Assembly: GCA_012514415.1 (NCBI GenBank)
Contig: JAAZAH010000273.1
Span: 1 to 18,957 of the forward strand
Direction: 5' to 3'
Origin: Sandaracinaceae bacterium
Lineage (GTDB): Bacteria; Myxococcota_A; Polyangia; Polyangiales; Houyiibacteriaceae
Length of the DNA stretch: 18,957 bases
The position numbers were made by a program, and so were the translations under genes. This document shows positions 7,013 to 14,365 of this stretch, piece by piece. The notes under the pieces were generated by a model. The model searched no databases. It saw nothing but the letters and a program-made list of their open reading frames with translations, and had not been told where the DNA came from. Numbering within the stretch: the stretch's first letter is position 1; each line of letters starts with the position of its first letter.

Positions 7013-8191
7013 ATGTACGAGCTCTTCGAACCCACCCCTGAACATCAGCAGCTCCGTTCCATGCTCCGCGATTTCGTCGAGCGTGAAGTCGATCCGCAGG
7101 CCCTCGAGCACGATCGAGACGAAAAGTTCAACCTCCCGCTTTTTCGCAAGTTGGGCGAGCTCGATCTGCTTGGCCTCACCATCCCGCCCGAGCTTGGCGG
7201 GGCCGGGCTCGACGCGGTCGCCGTCGCGATCGTCCACGAAGAGCTCTCGGCCGCCGACCCTGCCTTTACGCTCTCCTATCTCGCGCACTCCCTTCTTTGC
7301 GTGAACAACCTCTATGTGAACGGAAACGATGAGCAGCGCGAGCGCCTGCTCCCTGCGCTCGCATCGGGCGAGAAGATTGGCGGGATGTGCATGAGCGAGC
7401 CCGGGGCCGGAACCGACGTGATGGGCCTCCGAACGACCGCGCGCGAACGAGGCGACCACTTCATCCTCAATGGTTCGAAGATGTGGATCACCAATGGCGC
7501 GCTCAATGAGACCGAGCTCGGCGATGTCTTCCTCGTCTACGCACGCCTCGAGGGCGCGCCGCGAAACGCCATCACGATGTTCATCGTCGAAAAAGGCTTC
7601 GAGGGCTTTAAGCTCGGACAGAAGATTCAAGACAAGATGGGCATGCGGGCTTCGATGACGGCCGAGCTGGTCTTTGAGGATTGCGTCGTGCCTCGCGACA
7701 ACATCGTCGGCGAAATTGGTTCAGCGACGCTTTGCATGATGCGCAACCTCGAGATCGAACGGCTGGGACTCGCTGCGATGAGCCTCGGCATCGCGCGTCG
7801 ATCGATCGAGATCATGAATCGCTACGCGAGCGAGCGTGAGAGCTTCGGCAGGCCGCTACGCGAATACGGACAGATTCAAAAGTACATCGCCGACAGCTAC
7901 GCCGAGTACATGGCCGGGCGCGCGTATACCTACCTCACGGCCGGCGCGATGAAGCTCGATCAGGCTGGACATCGCCTCGATTCGGATGGCGTGAAGCTTT
8001 TCTGCTCTGCGATGGGCAAGAACGTCGCCGATCGTGCCATCCAGGTGCTCGGTGGCTATGGCTATACGGGCGAATACAACGTGGAACGTCTCTATCGCGA
8101 CGCGAAGCTTCTCGAGATCGGCGGAGGTACGCTCGAGGCGCACCATAAGAACATGACGCGGGATCTCTCGCGCGTCGACAAGATCCGCTGA
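7013..8191 (+). CDS. Acyl-CoA dehydrogenase, isovaleryl-CoA dehydrogenase-like
   Basis: This FAD enzyme introduces the alpha-beta double bond into an acyl-CoA and passes electrons to ETF. The 392-residue protein is full length, with MSEPGAGTDV (127-136) and ILNGSKMWITNG (151-162) of the FAD/substrate region, and GGYGYTGEYNVERLYRDAKLLEIGGGT near the C-terminus. The catalytic base usually found just before the final GT is glycine here (Gly371). Instead NLEIERL (245-251) offers Glu249, the place used by isovaleryl-CoA dehydrogenase (GLDLERL in the human enzyme). Together with overall resemblance this favours a short branched substrate, probably from leucine breakdown. ATG at 7013 (MYELFEPTPEH) fits the family; an in-frame GTG at 6995 adds six residues. 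No Shine-Dalgarno is seen, and TGCTACT lies 10 nt before the ATG. The stop is 2 nt from that of rsgA. Confidence 0.93.
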   Translation: MYELFEPTPEHQQLRSMLRDFVEREVDPQALEHDRDEKFNLPLFRKLGELDLLGLTIPPELGGAGLDAVAVAIVHEELSAADPAFTLSYLAHSLLCVNNLYVNGNDEQRERLLPALASGEKIGGMCMSEPGAGTDVMGLRTTARERGDHFILNGSKMWITNGALNETELGDVFLVYARLEGAPRNAITMFIVEKGFEGFKLGQKIQDKMGMRASMTAELVFEDCVVPRDNIVGEIGSATLCMMRNLEIERLGLAAMSLGIARRSIEIMNRYASERESFGRPLREYGQIQKYIADSYAEYMAGRAYTYLTAGAMKLDQAGHRLDSDGVKLFCSAMGKNVADRAIQVLGGYGYTGEYNVERLYRDAKLLEIGGGTLEAHHKNMTRDLSRVDKIR

Positions 8192-8193
8192 GG

Positions 8194-9132
8194 CTATGCT
8201 CCGTGCCGATCGGGGCGCTCTTCCCCAAGGAGCATCTTGACGTAGCTATCGTAGCGACCGGCGTCGATCTCGCCTGCTTCGACGGCGGCGACGACGGCGC
8301 AACGAGGCTCTTCGAGGTGGAGGCAATTCCGAAAGGCGCAGCGGCCTTCGTACGCGCGGATCTCGCGGAAGGCTCGAGCGATGGAGCGCTCGTCGAGAGC
8401 GAAGGCCGCGAGCTCGCGGATGCCTGGGGTGTCGGCGATGTACCCGCCGCCGCTTAGTGGAAAAAGCGCGGCGACGCGTGTCGTGTGGCGGCCCTTTCCC
8501 TCAACGACGCTGGTTTCGCCGACGCGGAGATCGAGGCCGGGCTCTATGCGGTTGAGCAGGCTGCTTTTCCCGACGCCGCTCGGCCCGACGAAGGCGCTGA
8601 TCGAACCCTTGATGCGCTCCCGAAGCGCGTCGATCCCCCGCCCGTCGGCGGCGCTCGTGACAAAGAGCTCGTAGCCGAGCGCCCGGTGCGGTTCGAGGAG
8701 CTCGAGGCATTCCTCGAGCCCTTCGGGATCCTCGTCGGCTTTGTTGAGGACGACGATGGCCTCCATGTCGTTCGCTTCCGCAATGGCCAAAAAGCGATCG
8801 ACGAGGCTTGGCTTCATGAGTGGGAGGCTCACTGAAAATACGCAGACGAGAAGATCGAGGTTCGCAATGAGGACGTCTTCTTGATGTGGCCCGCGTCCGG
8901 GATGCTGCCTTGAAAATACCGAGCGCCGCTCTTCGACGGATTCAACGGTCGGCTCCATGCCCTCCTCGATCCGGACCTTCACCCGATCGCCGATCACGCA
9001 GAGATCCGTTCTCCGTTTTTCTTTTTTCAGGCGTCCGCGGAGGCGAGCGTGGACCACCCCGTCTTCGGTTTCGATATCGATGAAACCCGCCGTCGAGCGG
9101 AGCACAAGGCCGTCTCGCACCTCAACTGCCAT
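8194..9132 (-). CDS. rsgA: Ribosome small-subunit-dependent GTPase RsgA
   Basis: RsgA is a late 30S assembly factor that binds near the decoding centre and hydrolyses GTP. The 312-residue protein has the expected order: an OB-fold (about 5-75), then a circularly permuted GTPase with G4 (LNKAD, 129-133) before G1 (GPSGVGKSSL, 183-192) and G3 (ADTPG, 233-237), followed by the zinc site Cys265-x4-Cys270-x-His272-x5-Cys278. The frame stays open 94 codons further upstream, but that part is antisense-like, lies over the haemoglobin gene and has no family match. ATG at 9132 (MAVEVRDG) gives the normal start. This start overlaps the end of the upstream haemoglobin gene by 11 nt, which suggests translational coupling. 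Confidence 0.95.
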   Translation of the reverse strand: MAVEVRDGLVLRSTAGFIDIETEDGVVHARLRGRLKKEKRRTDLCVIGDRVKVRIEEGMEPTVESVEERRSVFSRQHPGRGPHQEDVLIANLDLLVCVFSVSLPLMKPSLVDRFLAIAEANDMEAIVVLNKADEDPEGLEECLELLEPHRALGYELFVTSAADGRGIDALRERIKGSISAFVGPSGVGKSSLLNRIEPGLDLRVGETSVVEGKGRHTTRVAALFPLSGGGYIADTPGIRELAAFALDERSIARAFREIRAYEGRCAFRNCLHLEEPRCAVVAAVEAGEIDAGRYDSYVKMLLGEERPDRHGA

Positions 9133-9562
9133 GCGGATGCTCGAGATCGCGGCAATTCGAGTCGGGATCGGCGGTGATGAGTGGACGGAGCCGCTCCTCG
9201 TGCTCGATCCAGCGCGCGGCGATGTTTTCGGGAACTCCGTGATCGCGGAGCGTTTCACGCATGATCTGGATGCGCCGAGCGAAATGTCCACCGAGGATGG
9301 GATGTGCGCGATGTGCGTCGCGAAGGGGGCGTCCGGTATAGCGCTCCTCTCCTCCTGAGAGATGGGCGGCGGCGAGCTCGGTCTCGAATCGCTTGATGCG
9401 ATCCCGATCGGCATTTCGGAAGAAGAAGCCGATCATGATGTCGTCAAAGACGCGATCGACGAAATCGTCCAAAATCCGAGCGAGCGCTTCCCGCCCTCCG
9501 ATGGCTTCCAGATCGTTCACGCGTTTATTCTGGACCGAGATGGGGGAGATGGCGAGCCGCAT
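9122..9562 (-). CDS. Group I-like truncated haemoglobin
   Basis: Truncated haemoglobins bind haem and small ligands (O2, NO, CO). This 146-residue protein aligns by eye with the group I pattern: an IGGREALARI start (21-30), FF residues at 46-48, SGGEERYTGRPL (69-80), and the proximal histidine in DAHRAHPI (His84, equivalent to His81 of mycobacterial trHbN). At the B10 position, where trHbN has Tyr33 in DFYVRV, this protein reads DFVDRV, so the oxygen-stabilising tyrosine appears to be valine (Val35). ATG at 9562 lies only 17 nt from the divergent methyltransferase start, with no ribosome site visible; an in-frame GTG at 9520 would give a more typical N-terminus. The 3' end overlaps rsgA by 11 nt, so the two are probably co-transcribed. 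Confidence 0.88.
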   Translation of the reverse strand: MRLAISPISVQNKRVNDLEAIGGREALARILDDFVDRVFDDIMIGFFFRNADRDRIKRFETELAAAHLSGGEERYTGRPLRDAHRAHPILGGHFARRIQIMRETLRDHGVPENIAARWIEHEERLRPLITADPDSNCRDLEHPHGS

Positions 9563-9579
9563 CTGCTATAGGAGCGCGG

Positions 9580-10728
9580 ATGAAAACGCCGCGCCATTCC
9601 CTCTTTGCCGCGTGTGCCCCCGGCATCGAACCGCTCCTCGAAAAGGAGCTCCGGGCCCTCGGACTCCGCTCTGCGCGCGCCGAGGCGGGAGGCGTGAGCT
9701 TCACCTCCGATCTACGAGGCATCGTCCGAGCCCATCTCGGCGCTGGGCTCGCTCACTCCATCCGCCTGCGCGTCGCGCGCGGACACCTGATGAGTTTCTC
9801 TGAACTCGAGGCGTTTGCCAAAACGATCGATTGGGCGCTCTATCTTCGAAGCGGAGAGAGTTTTGACATCCGCGCCTTCAGTCGCTCCTCGAAACTCTAC
9901 CATACAGGTGCGATCGAGGCGCGCATCGCGCTCGTCGCCAGCGATCGGAGCGGCGCGAAATTCGAGCGAGGGGCGGAGCGGACTCTATATTTTCGCATCG
10001 TCAAAAACCGCGCGACCGTCGCGGTCGATCTTTCGGGCGCTCCTCTTCATCAGCGCGGTTACCGGCTCGAGACGGCGAAGGCGCCCCTCCGTGAGGATCT
10101 GGCGCGTGCGCTCATCGTCCTTTCGGGATGGGATTGCGCGAGCCATTTCGTCGATCCCATGATGGGTGCGGGGACGCTGCCGATCGAAGCGGCGCTCCTC
10201 TCGCGGCGCATCGCCCCTGGAAAAAACCGCAATTTTGCCTTTACGGAGCTCCCCGCCTTCAGCGAGGCGTCGAGCGTTCTTCAAGAGGAACGGGAGCGCT
10301 TTATCTCGCTCGAGCTTGAGTCGAGTGCGCCGATCTTTGGCAGCGATCGCGATCGCGGGGCGGTCACGGTTGCGCGCCGAAACGCGAAAAGGGCGGGGCT
10401 CGGCGCCGAGGCGATTCAGATGGAGGTCGCGCCTTTGGGCGAGGCGCCGGGCCTTCGGGAGCCGTTGCCGCAGCGGGGGCTCCTCGCCGTCAATCCGCCC
10501 TACGGGAAGCGCGTCGGCAAGAAAAGCGCGCTTATCCCGCTCTACCAAGCGCTTGGCGAGCGCATCCGGACGCTCCCGCCCGACTTCAAGGTGGCCATGG
10601 TTGCGGCGGATGCGCGCCTCCCGAGACTTGCGGGATCCGGTCTTGAGCCTGCCCTCCTTACCGACCACGGCGGGGTGAAGGTCCGCTTTTTCTTTCGTGC
10701 AGAGCCGGAGGCGCAAAGGGAGCGTTGA
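9580..10728 (+). CDS. THUMP-domain RNA guanine-N2 methyltransferase, RlmL type
   Basis: Enzymes of this family methylate guanine N2 in 23S rRNA (RlmL, position 2445) using S-adenosylmethionine. The 382-residue protein has a ferredoxin-like plus THUMP N-terminal half (about 6-155) and a Rossmann methyltransferase half. The latter has DPMMGAGTLPIEAALL (192-207), the acidic GSDRDRGAV (254-262) and the catalytic NPPYGKRVG (305-313). It corresponds in length to the stand-alone RlmL/YpsC form and lacks the RlmK domain found fused in E. coli. ATG at 9580 has AGGAGC five nt upstream. It is divergent from the truncated haemoglobin with only 17 nt between starts. The exact target nucleotide is inferred from the family; other THUMP methyltransferases act on tRNA. 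Confidence 0.9.
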   Translation: MKTPRHSLFAACAPGIEPLLEKELRALGLRSARAEAGGVSFTSDLRGIVRAHLGAGLAHSIRLRVARGHLMSFSELEAFAKTIDWALYLRSGESFDIRAFSRSSKLYHTGAIEARIALVASDRSGAKFERGAERTLYFRIVKNRATVAVDLSGAPLHQRGYRLETAKAPLREDLARALIVLSGWDCASHFVDPMMGAGTLPIEAALLSRRIAPGKNRNFAFTELPAFSEASSVLQEERERFISLELESSAPIFGSDRDRGAVTVARRNAKRAGLGAEAIQMEVAPLGEAPGLREPLPQRGLLAVNPPYGKRVGKKSALIPLYQALGERIRTLPPDFKVAMVAADARLPRLAGSGLEPALLTDHGGVKVRFFFRAEPEAQRER

Positions 10729-10780
10729 CCCGAGCGAGCGGGAGCGCAGCGAGCGATCTCGCCACCCGTCGCATGCCCCA

Positions 10781-10815
10781 AAGAAAAGAGCGCGCGTGGA
10801 GAGTCCATCGCGCGC
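10781..10815 (-). terminator. Terminator of cysD-cysNC, possibly bidirectional
   Basis: A seven-pair stem (GCGCGCG at 10790-10796 with CGCGCGC at 10809-10815) continues into TGGA/TCCA around a GAG loop. On the minus strand it is followed by TCTTTTCTTT. On the plus strand a weaker CATCTTT follows, so it may also end the convergent methyltransferase transcript. It lies 43 nt past the cysNC stop. Confidence 0.75.
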
Positions 10816-10857
10816 CATCTTTACAGGAGCAAGATCGCCCCTGCCCGCCCATCGGTC

Positions 10858-12714
10858 TTAAAACCTCGGCGTCTCATCCTCGAACTGCCCGCGCTTTTTG
10901 AGCGCGTCCACGATGAACTCGACCGCTTCTTCGATAGAGACGCGATCGAGGGCGACCGTCACATCGGCATTGTCGGGCGGCTCGAAGCTCGAGAAATCAG
11001 CGTCCGGCCGCCGCTCACGGCAAAGCTCCGGATCGGTGTTCACGTAGACGACGACGACGCGATCTTCGCCGATGCGCTCGCGGAGCATCTGTCGCGAGGT
11101 CTTTTCCGGGCTGGGGAATGCACAGATCGTGACGAGCCCAGCGTCGGTGCAGGCCTTCGCCGCACTCACCATCGAGCGGAGATCCTCGCCCGTGGGATCG
11201 ATGACCGTTGCCGCTCGGGCTTGGTCAAAGAGACGCCGCTCAAGCGCGTAGGCGAGCGTCCATCGACCGGAGCCCGGAAGCCCGACGAGCCAAATCGTGG
11301 CGCCGCGCTGGCCGAGTCGCTCCCTCCGCTCGCGCGGACTCACCTGCGTCTTCGGATCAAGCCCCGAGCCCGCACGGAGCTCTTTGAGCGTCGCATCGAG
11401 CCCGCCGTTCTGCGCCTCGCGCTTTGAGCGGATCATGCCGGCGGCGACCGTCGCATTCGTGAGCGAATCGATAAGGATGAACGAACCGGTCTCGCGGCTC
11501 AGGCCGTAATCGTCGAAGTAGATGCCGCGATGGAGCTGAAAGCTCACCTTGGCCACGTCGTTGAGCTCGAGCGTCTCCGCCGGCTCCTCCTCGAGCGTGC
11601 GCATATCGATGCGCGCTTTGATCTCGGAGACTTGGGCGCGGACCGTCTGCGTTGTGTGCTTGAAGAGATACGATTTTTGCGTATCGAGCGGAGTCTCATG
11701 CATCCAGACGAGGTGCGCATCGACCGCGCGTCCGACCTCGGGGAGCGCATCGGGATGCACCAACATGTCGCCGCGCGAGATGTCGATCTCATCGCTTAAG
11801 CGAATCACGACGCTTTGTGGCGCAAAGGCCTCCTCGAGCTCGCCGTCGTAGGTGTCGATCGAGCGAACCGTGCTCTGTTTCCCCGAGGGGAGAACGACGA
11901 TGGGATCGCCCTTTTTGATGGAGCCCGCCGCGATCTGTCCGGCGAACCCCCGATAATCGAGGTTCGGGCGGATCACGTATTGGACCGGAAAGCGGAACTC
12001 ATCAAAGTCGTAATCGCTCGTGACCGGCACCGCTTCGAGATATTCGAGCACGGTCGGGCCGTCGTACCAAGGCGTCTCCTCCACACCGCGGTGCACGATG
12101 TTGACGCCCTTGAGCGCGCTGATCGGGAAAAAGCGCACATCCGGGATCGAAAGCCCGTCCGTGAAGGCGGAGAACGTTTTTCGGATCGCGTCGAAAACCT
12201 GCGGATCGAAGCCGACGAGGTCCATCTTGTTGACGCAGACCGCGAGGTGTTTCGTCCCGAGGAGTGAGGCGAGATAGGCGTGGCGCCGGCTTTGTTCGAG
12301 CACGCCGAGACGAGCGTCGATGAGGATGATCGTCACATCCGCCGTCGAGGCGCCTGTGACCATATTGCGCGTGTACTGAAGATGCCCGGGAGTGTCCGCA
12401 ATGATGAATTTTCGCTTATCCGTCGAGAAATAACGGTAGGCGACATCGATCGTGATGCCTTGTTCGCGTTCGGCCGTGAGGCCGTCCGTGAGCATGGCGA
12501 AGTCGATCTCAACTTCGCCGTTTGCGAGCTTCTTACGCGCAGCTTGGAGCTGATCTTCGGGGACGCCGCCGGTATCGTGGAGGAGGCGCCCGATGAGCGT
12601 GCTCTTTCCATCGTCGACGGAGCCGACGGTGACGAAGCGGAGGAGCTCTTTATTTTGATACCGCTCGAGGTAGGCCTCGATATCGGTCCGGATGAGTTCG
12701 GAGTCTGCGACCAT
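10858..12714 (-). CDS. cysN: Sulfate adenylyltransferase large subunit CysN fused to a degenerate APS kinase domain
   Basis: CysN is the GTPase subunit of ATP sulfurylase: with CysD it makes adenylyl sulfate (APS) from ATP and sulfate, driven by GTP hydrolysis. Residues 1-440 form an intact EF-Tu-like GTPase: GSVDDGKST (31-39), DTPGH (107-111), NKMD (162-165), then beta-barrel domains. A linker leads to a C-terminal domain (about 470-605) like APS kinase (CysC) in NodQ/CysNC fusions. This domain looks inactive. Its P-loop reads GLPGSGRWT (478-486) where the family has GLSGSGKST, so the lysine is lost. The DGDN-R motif and the following R-x2-N region are replaced by a short IDPTGED stretch, and the KGLYKKAR segment is missing. 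AFPSPEKTSRQMLRE is kept, so the relationship is clear. AAGGAA precedes the ATG at 12714. It lies 30 nt after cysD. Confidence 0.95.
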   Translation of the reverse strand: MVADSELIRTDIEAYLERYQNKELLRFVTVGSVDDGKSTLIGRLLHDTGGVPEDQLQAARKKLANGEVEIDFAMLTDGLTAEREQGITIDVAYRYFSTDKRKFIIADTPGHLQYTRNMVTGASTADVTIILIDARLGVLEQSRRHAYLASLLGTKHLAVCVNKMDLVGFDPQVFDAIRKTFSAFTDGLSIPDVRFFPISALKGVNIVHRGVEETPWYDGPTVLEYLEAVPVTSDYDFDEFRFPVQYVIRPNLDYRGFAGQIAAGSIKKGDPIVVLPSGKQSTVRSIDTYDGELEEAFAPQSVVIRLSDEIDISRGDMLVHPDALPEVGRAVDAHLVWMHETPLDTQKSYLFKHTTQTVRAQVSEIKARIDMRTLEEEPAETLELNDVAKVSFQLHRGIYFDDYGLSRETGSFILIDSLTNATVAAGMIRSKREAQNGGLDATLKELRAGSGLDPKTQVSPRERRERLGQRGATIWLVGLPGSGRWTLAYALERRLFDQARAATVIDPTGEDLRSMVSAAKACTDAGLVTICAFPSPEKTSRQMLRERIGEDRVVVVYVNTDPELCRERRPDADFSSFEPPDNADVTVALDRVSIEEAVEFIVDALKKRGQFEDETPRF

Positions 12715-12744
12715 CGTGAATTCCTTGTTCTCCGAGCGCGAGAC

Positions 12745-13659
12745 TCAGAAATAACCTTCCCGCTTTTTCTTCTCCATGGAGCCTTCCTCGTCGTGGTCGA
12801 TGAGGCGTCCTTGGCGCTCGGACCATTTGGTAAGCAGCATCTCTTGGATGATCTCGGGCACGGAGCTCGCCGTCGACTCAATCGCGCCAGAGAGCGGATA
12901 GCAGCCGAGCGTGCGAAACCGCACGGAGCGCTCGACGGGGGTCTCGCCGCTCTCAAGGCGCATGCGCTCATCGTCGATCATGATGAGCGTTCCGTCGCGA
13001 TCGATCACGGGGCGCTCTTTCGCGAAGTAAAGCGGGACGACCGGGATGTTCTCGACCCATACGTAGAGCCAAACGTCGAGTTCGGTCCAGTTGGAGAGCG
13101 GGAAGCAGCGGACGCTCTCCCCTTGGTTGATCTTGGCGTTGTAATGATTCCAGAGCTCGGGGCGCTGGTTCTTCGGATCCCATTGGTGGAATCGATCGCG
13201 GAAGCTGAAGATCCGCTCCTTGGCGCGGGAGCGCTCCTCGTCGCGGCGCGCCCCGCCGAAGGCGCAGTCGAACTTCCACTTATCGAGCGCCATCTTGAGC
13301 GCATCGGTCTTCATGACCTGCGTGTACTTATTCGAGCCGTGATCGAAAGGGTTGATGTTTTGAGCGATGCCGTCGGGGTTCGTGAAGACGAGCAGCTCGT
13401 GTCCCTTCTCCTCGACGACCTGATCACGAAACGCGATCATGTCCCGGAACTTCCACGTCGTATCGACATGTAGGAGCGGGAAGGGGAGGGGCCCCGGCGC
13501 GAAGGCTTTCTCGGCAAGGCGGAGCATCACCGAAGAATCCTTCCCGATGGAGTAGAGCATCACGGGGCGCTCAAATTGCGCCGCCGCCTCGCGCAGGATG
13601 TGGATGCTCTCTGCTTCGAGTGCCCTGAGGTGGGTGAGGGTATGGCTTTGGAGCTTCAC
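12745..13659 (-). CDS. cysD: Sulfate adenylyltransferase small subunit
   Basis: CysD is the catalytic ATP-pyrophosphatase-fold subunit of ATP sulfurylase. The 304-residue protein is full length, with THLRALEAESIHILRE (8-23), the PP-loop SIGKDSSVM (37-45), the GGARRDEERSRAKER motif (135-149), NWTELDVW, and the family's usual C-terminus ending MEKKKREGYF. The start is GTG at 13659 with GAGAGAG just upstream; no ATG fits better. It leads the cysD-cysNC pair. No cysH, cysC or sulfate transporter gene is near, so the later steps of sulfate assimilation must be encoded elsewhere. The promoter and a palindrome lie upstream. Confidence 0.97.
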   Translation of the reverse strand: MKLQSHTLTHLRALEAESIHILREAAAQFERPVMLYSIGKDSSVMLRLAEKAFAPGPLPFPLLHVDTTWKFRDMIAFRDQVVEEKGHELLVFTNPDGIAQNINPFDHGSNKYTQVMKTDALKMALDKWKFDCAFGGARRDEERSRAKERIFSFRDRFHQWDPKNQRPELWNHYNAKINQGESVRCFPLSNWTELDVWLYVWVENIPVVPLYFAKERPVIDRDGTLIMIDDERMRLESGETPVERSVRFRTLGCYPLSGAIESTASSVPEIIQEMLLTKWSERQGRLIDHDEEGSMEKKKREGYF

Positions 13660-13668
13660 GATCTCTCT

Positions 13669-13681
13669 CTCTGAATCAGAG
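13669..13681. promoter_or_regulatory. Palindrome CTCTGA-A-TCAGAG in the cysD leader
   Basis: A perfect 6-1-6 palindrome lies 10-22 nt upstream of the cysD GTG start, inside the predicted leader and next to the ribosome site. It could be an operator or a small hairpin affecting cysD translation. Its role is inferred only from position. Confidence 0.35.
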
Positions 13682-13709
13682 CTGAGCGCCCAGATGGACG
13701 ATCCCGATG

Positions 13710-13738
13710 CTCTTAGCTTTTCATCAGTCCAAATTCAA
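13710..13738 (-). promoter_or_regulatory. Probable sigma-70 promoter of cysD-cysNC
   Basis: On the minus strand TTGAAT (13733-13738) and TAAGAG (13710-13715) are separated by exactly 17 nt. The predicted start is near 13703, giving a leader of about 44 nt. The -35 is good and the -10 is weak, as is common for regulated promoters. Confidence 0.4.
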
Positions 13739-13805
13739 ATGCGTCCACCTGAGCGGTCGTGAAAAGCCCCTGAGGCGCATTTCAACGTCCTGGAACGTAT
13801 CAGTC

Positions 13806-13814
13806 TGCTATACT
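13806..13814 (+). promoter_or_regulatory. Extended -10 promoter of orn
   Basis: TGC-TATACT is a strong extended -10 ending 10 nt before the orn ATG. No clear -35 is present. Transcription would begin about four nt upstream of the ATG, and no Shine-Dalgarno is visible, so the mRNA may be almost leaderless. Confidence 0.45.
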
Positions 13815-13824
13815 CGCGCCCATC

Positions 13825-14364
13825 ATGAGCGCTTCCCGACTCGTCTGGATCGATATGGAGATGAGCGGCCTCGTTCCGGAGCGGGAGCGGGTCCTCGAAA
13901 TCGCCGTCATCGTGACGGATGGCAACCTCGAAATCATCGCCGAAGGCCCCGAACTCGTCCTCCATCAGCCCGACAGTCTCCTCGACGCGATGGACGATTG
14001 GAATAAAGAGCATCACGGCGCCTCAGGTCTCATCGAAAAAGTGCGGGCATCGACGATCACCGAAGCCGATGCCGAGGAAGCGATCGTCTCCTTCCTGAAG
14101 GAGCACGTCGAGCCGAAGAAAGCACCTCTTGCGGGCAATACGGTTCATCAAGACAAACGTTTCCTTCAGCTCTATTTACCGGCGATCGACGATTTTCTTC
14201 ATTATCGTATTGTCGATGTGAGCACCGTGAAGGAACTCGCCGCGCGCTGGTATCCCGAGGCGTATTCGCGGCGTCCAAATAAGCAGAACACCCATCGCGC
14301 GCTCGACGATATTCGCGAGTCCATCGAAGAGCTTCGTTACTATCGGCAGGCGATCTTCCGCTGA
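13825..14364 (+). CDS. orn: Oligoribonuclease
   Basis: Orn degrades dinucleotides left by RNA decay and pGpG from cyclic-di-GMP breakdown. The 179-residue protein has the complete DEDDh exonuclease set: Asp10 and Glu12 in WIDMEMSGL, Asp110 in GNTVHQDKRFL, and His157 and Asp162 in HRALDDIRESIEELRYYR. Length and sequence match the family almost throughout. ATG at 13825 gives the normal start; no ribosome site precedes it, and a -10 box lies very close. It is divergent from cysD, and its stop lies 1 nt from that of the convergent MFS gene. Confidence 0.97.
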   Translation: MSASRLVWIDMEMSGLVPERERVLEIAVIVTDGNLEIIAEGPELVLHQPDSLLDAMDDWNKEHHGASGLIEKVRASTITEADAEEAIVSFLKEHVEPKKAPLAGNTVHQDKRFLQLYLPAIDDFLHYRIVDVSTVKELAARWYPEAYSRRPNKQNTHRALDDIRESIEELRYYRQAIFR

Positions 14365-14365
14365 C

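Noticed and set aside
8194..9414. Long 406-codon version of rsgA
   Set aside because: The first 94 codons overlap the haemoglobin gene in another frame and have no RsgA-like sequence; the start at 9132 is the normal one.
10733..10765. GAGCGA-rich repeats after the RlmL-like gene, with CGAGCGAGCGGG shared (reverse strand) near 16959-16975
   Set aside because: Only about 12 nt of low-complexity sequence is shared; not enough to call a dispersed repeat family from this window.
12280..13473. 397-codon open frame on the plus strand
   Set aside because: It lies wholly antisense to cysNC and cysD, both certain genes; its composition is that of a mirror frame of GC-rich coding sequence.
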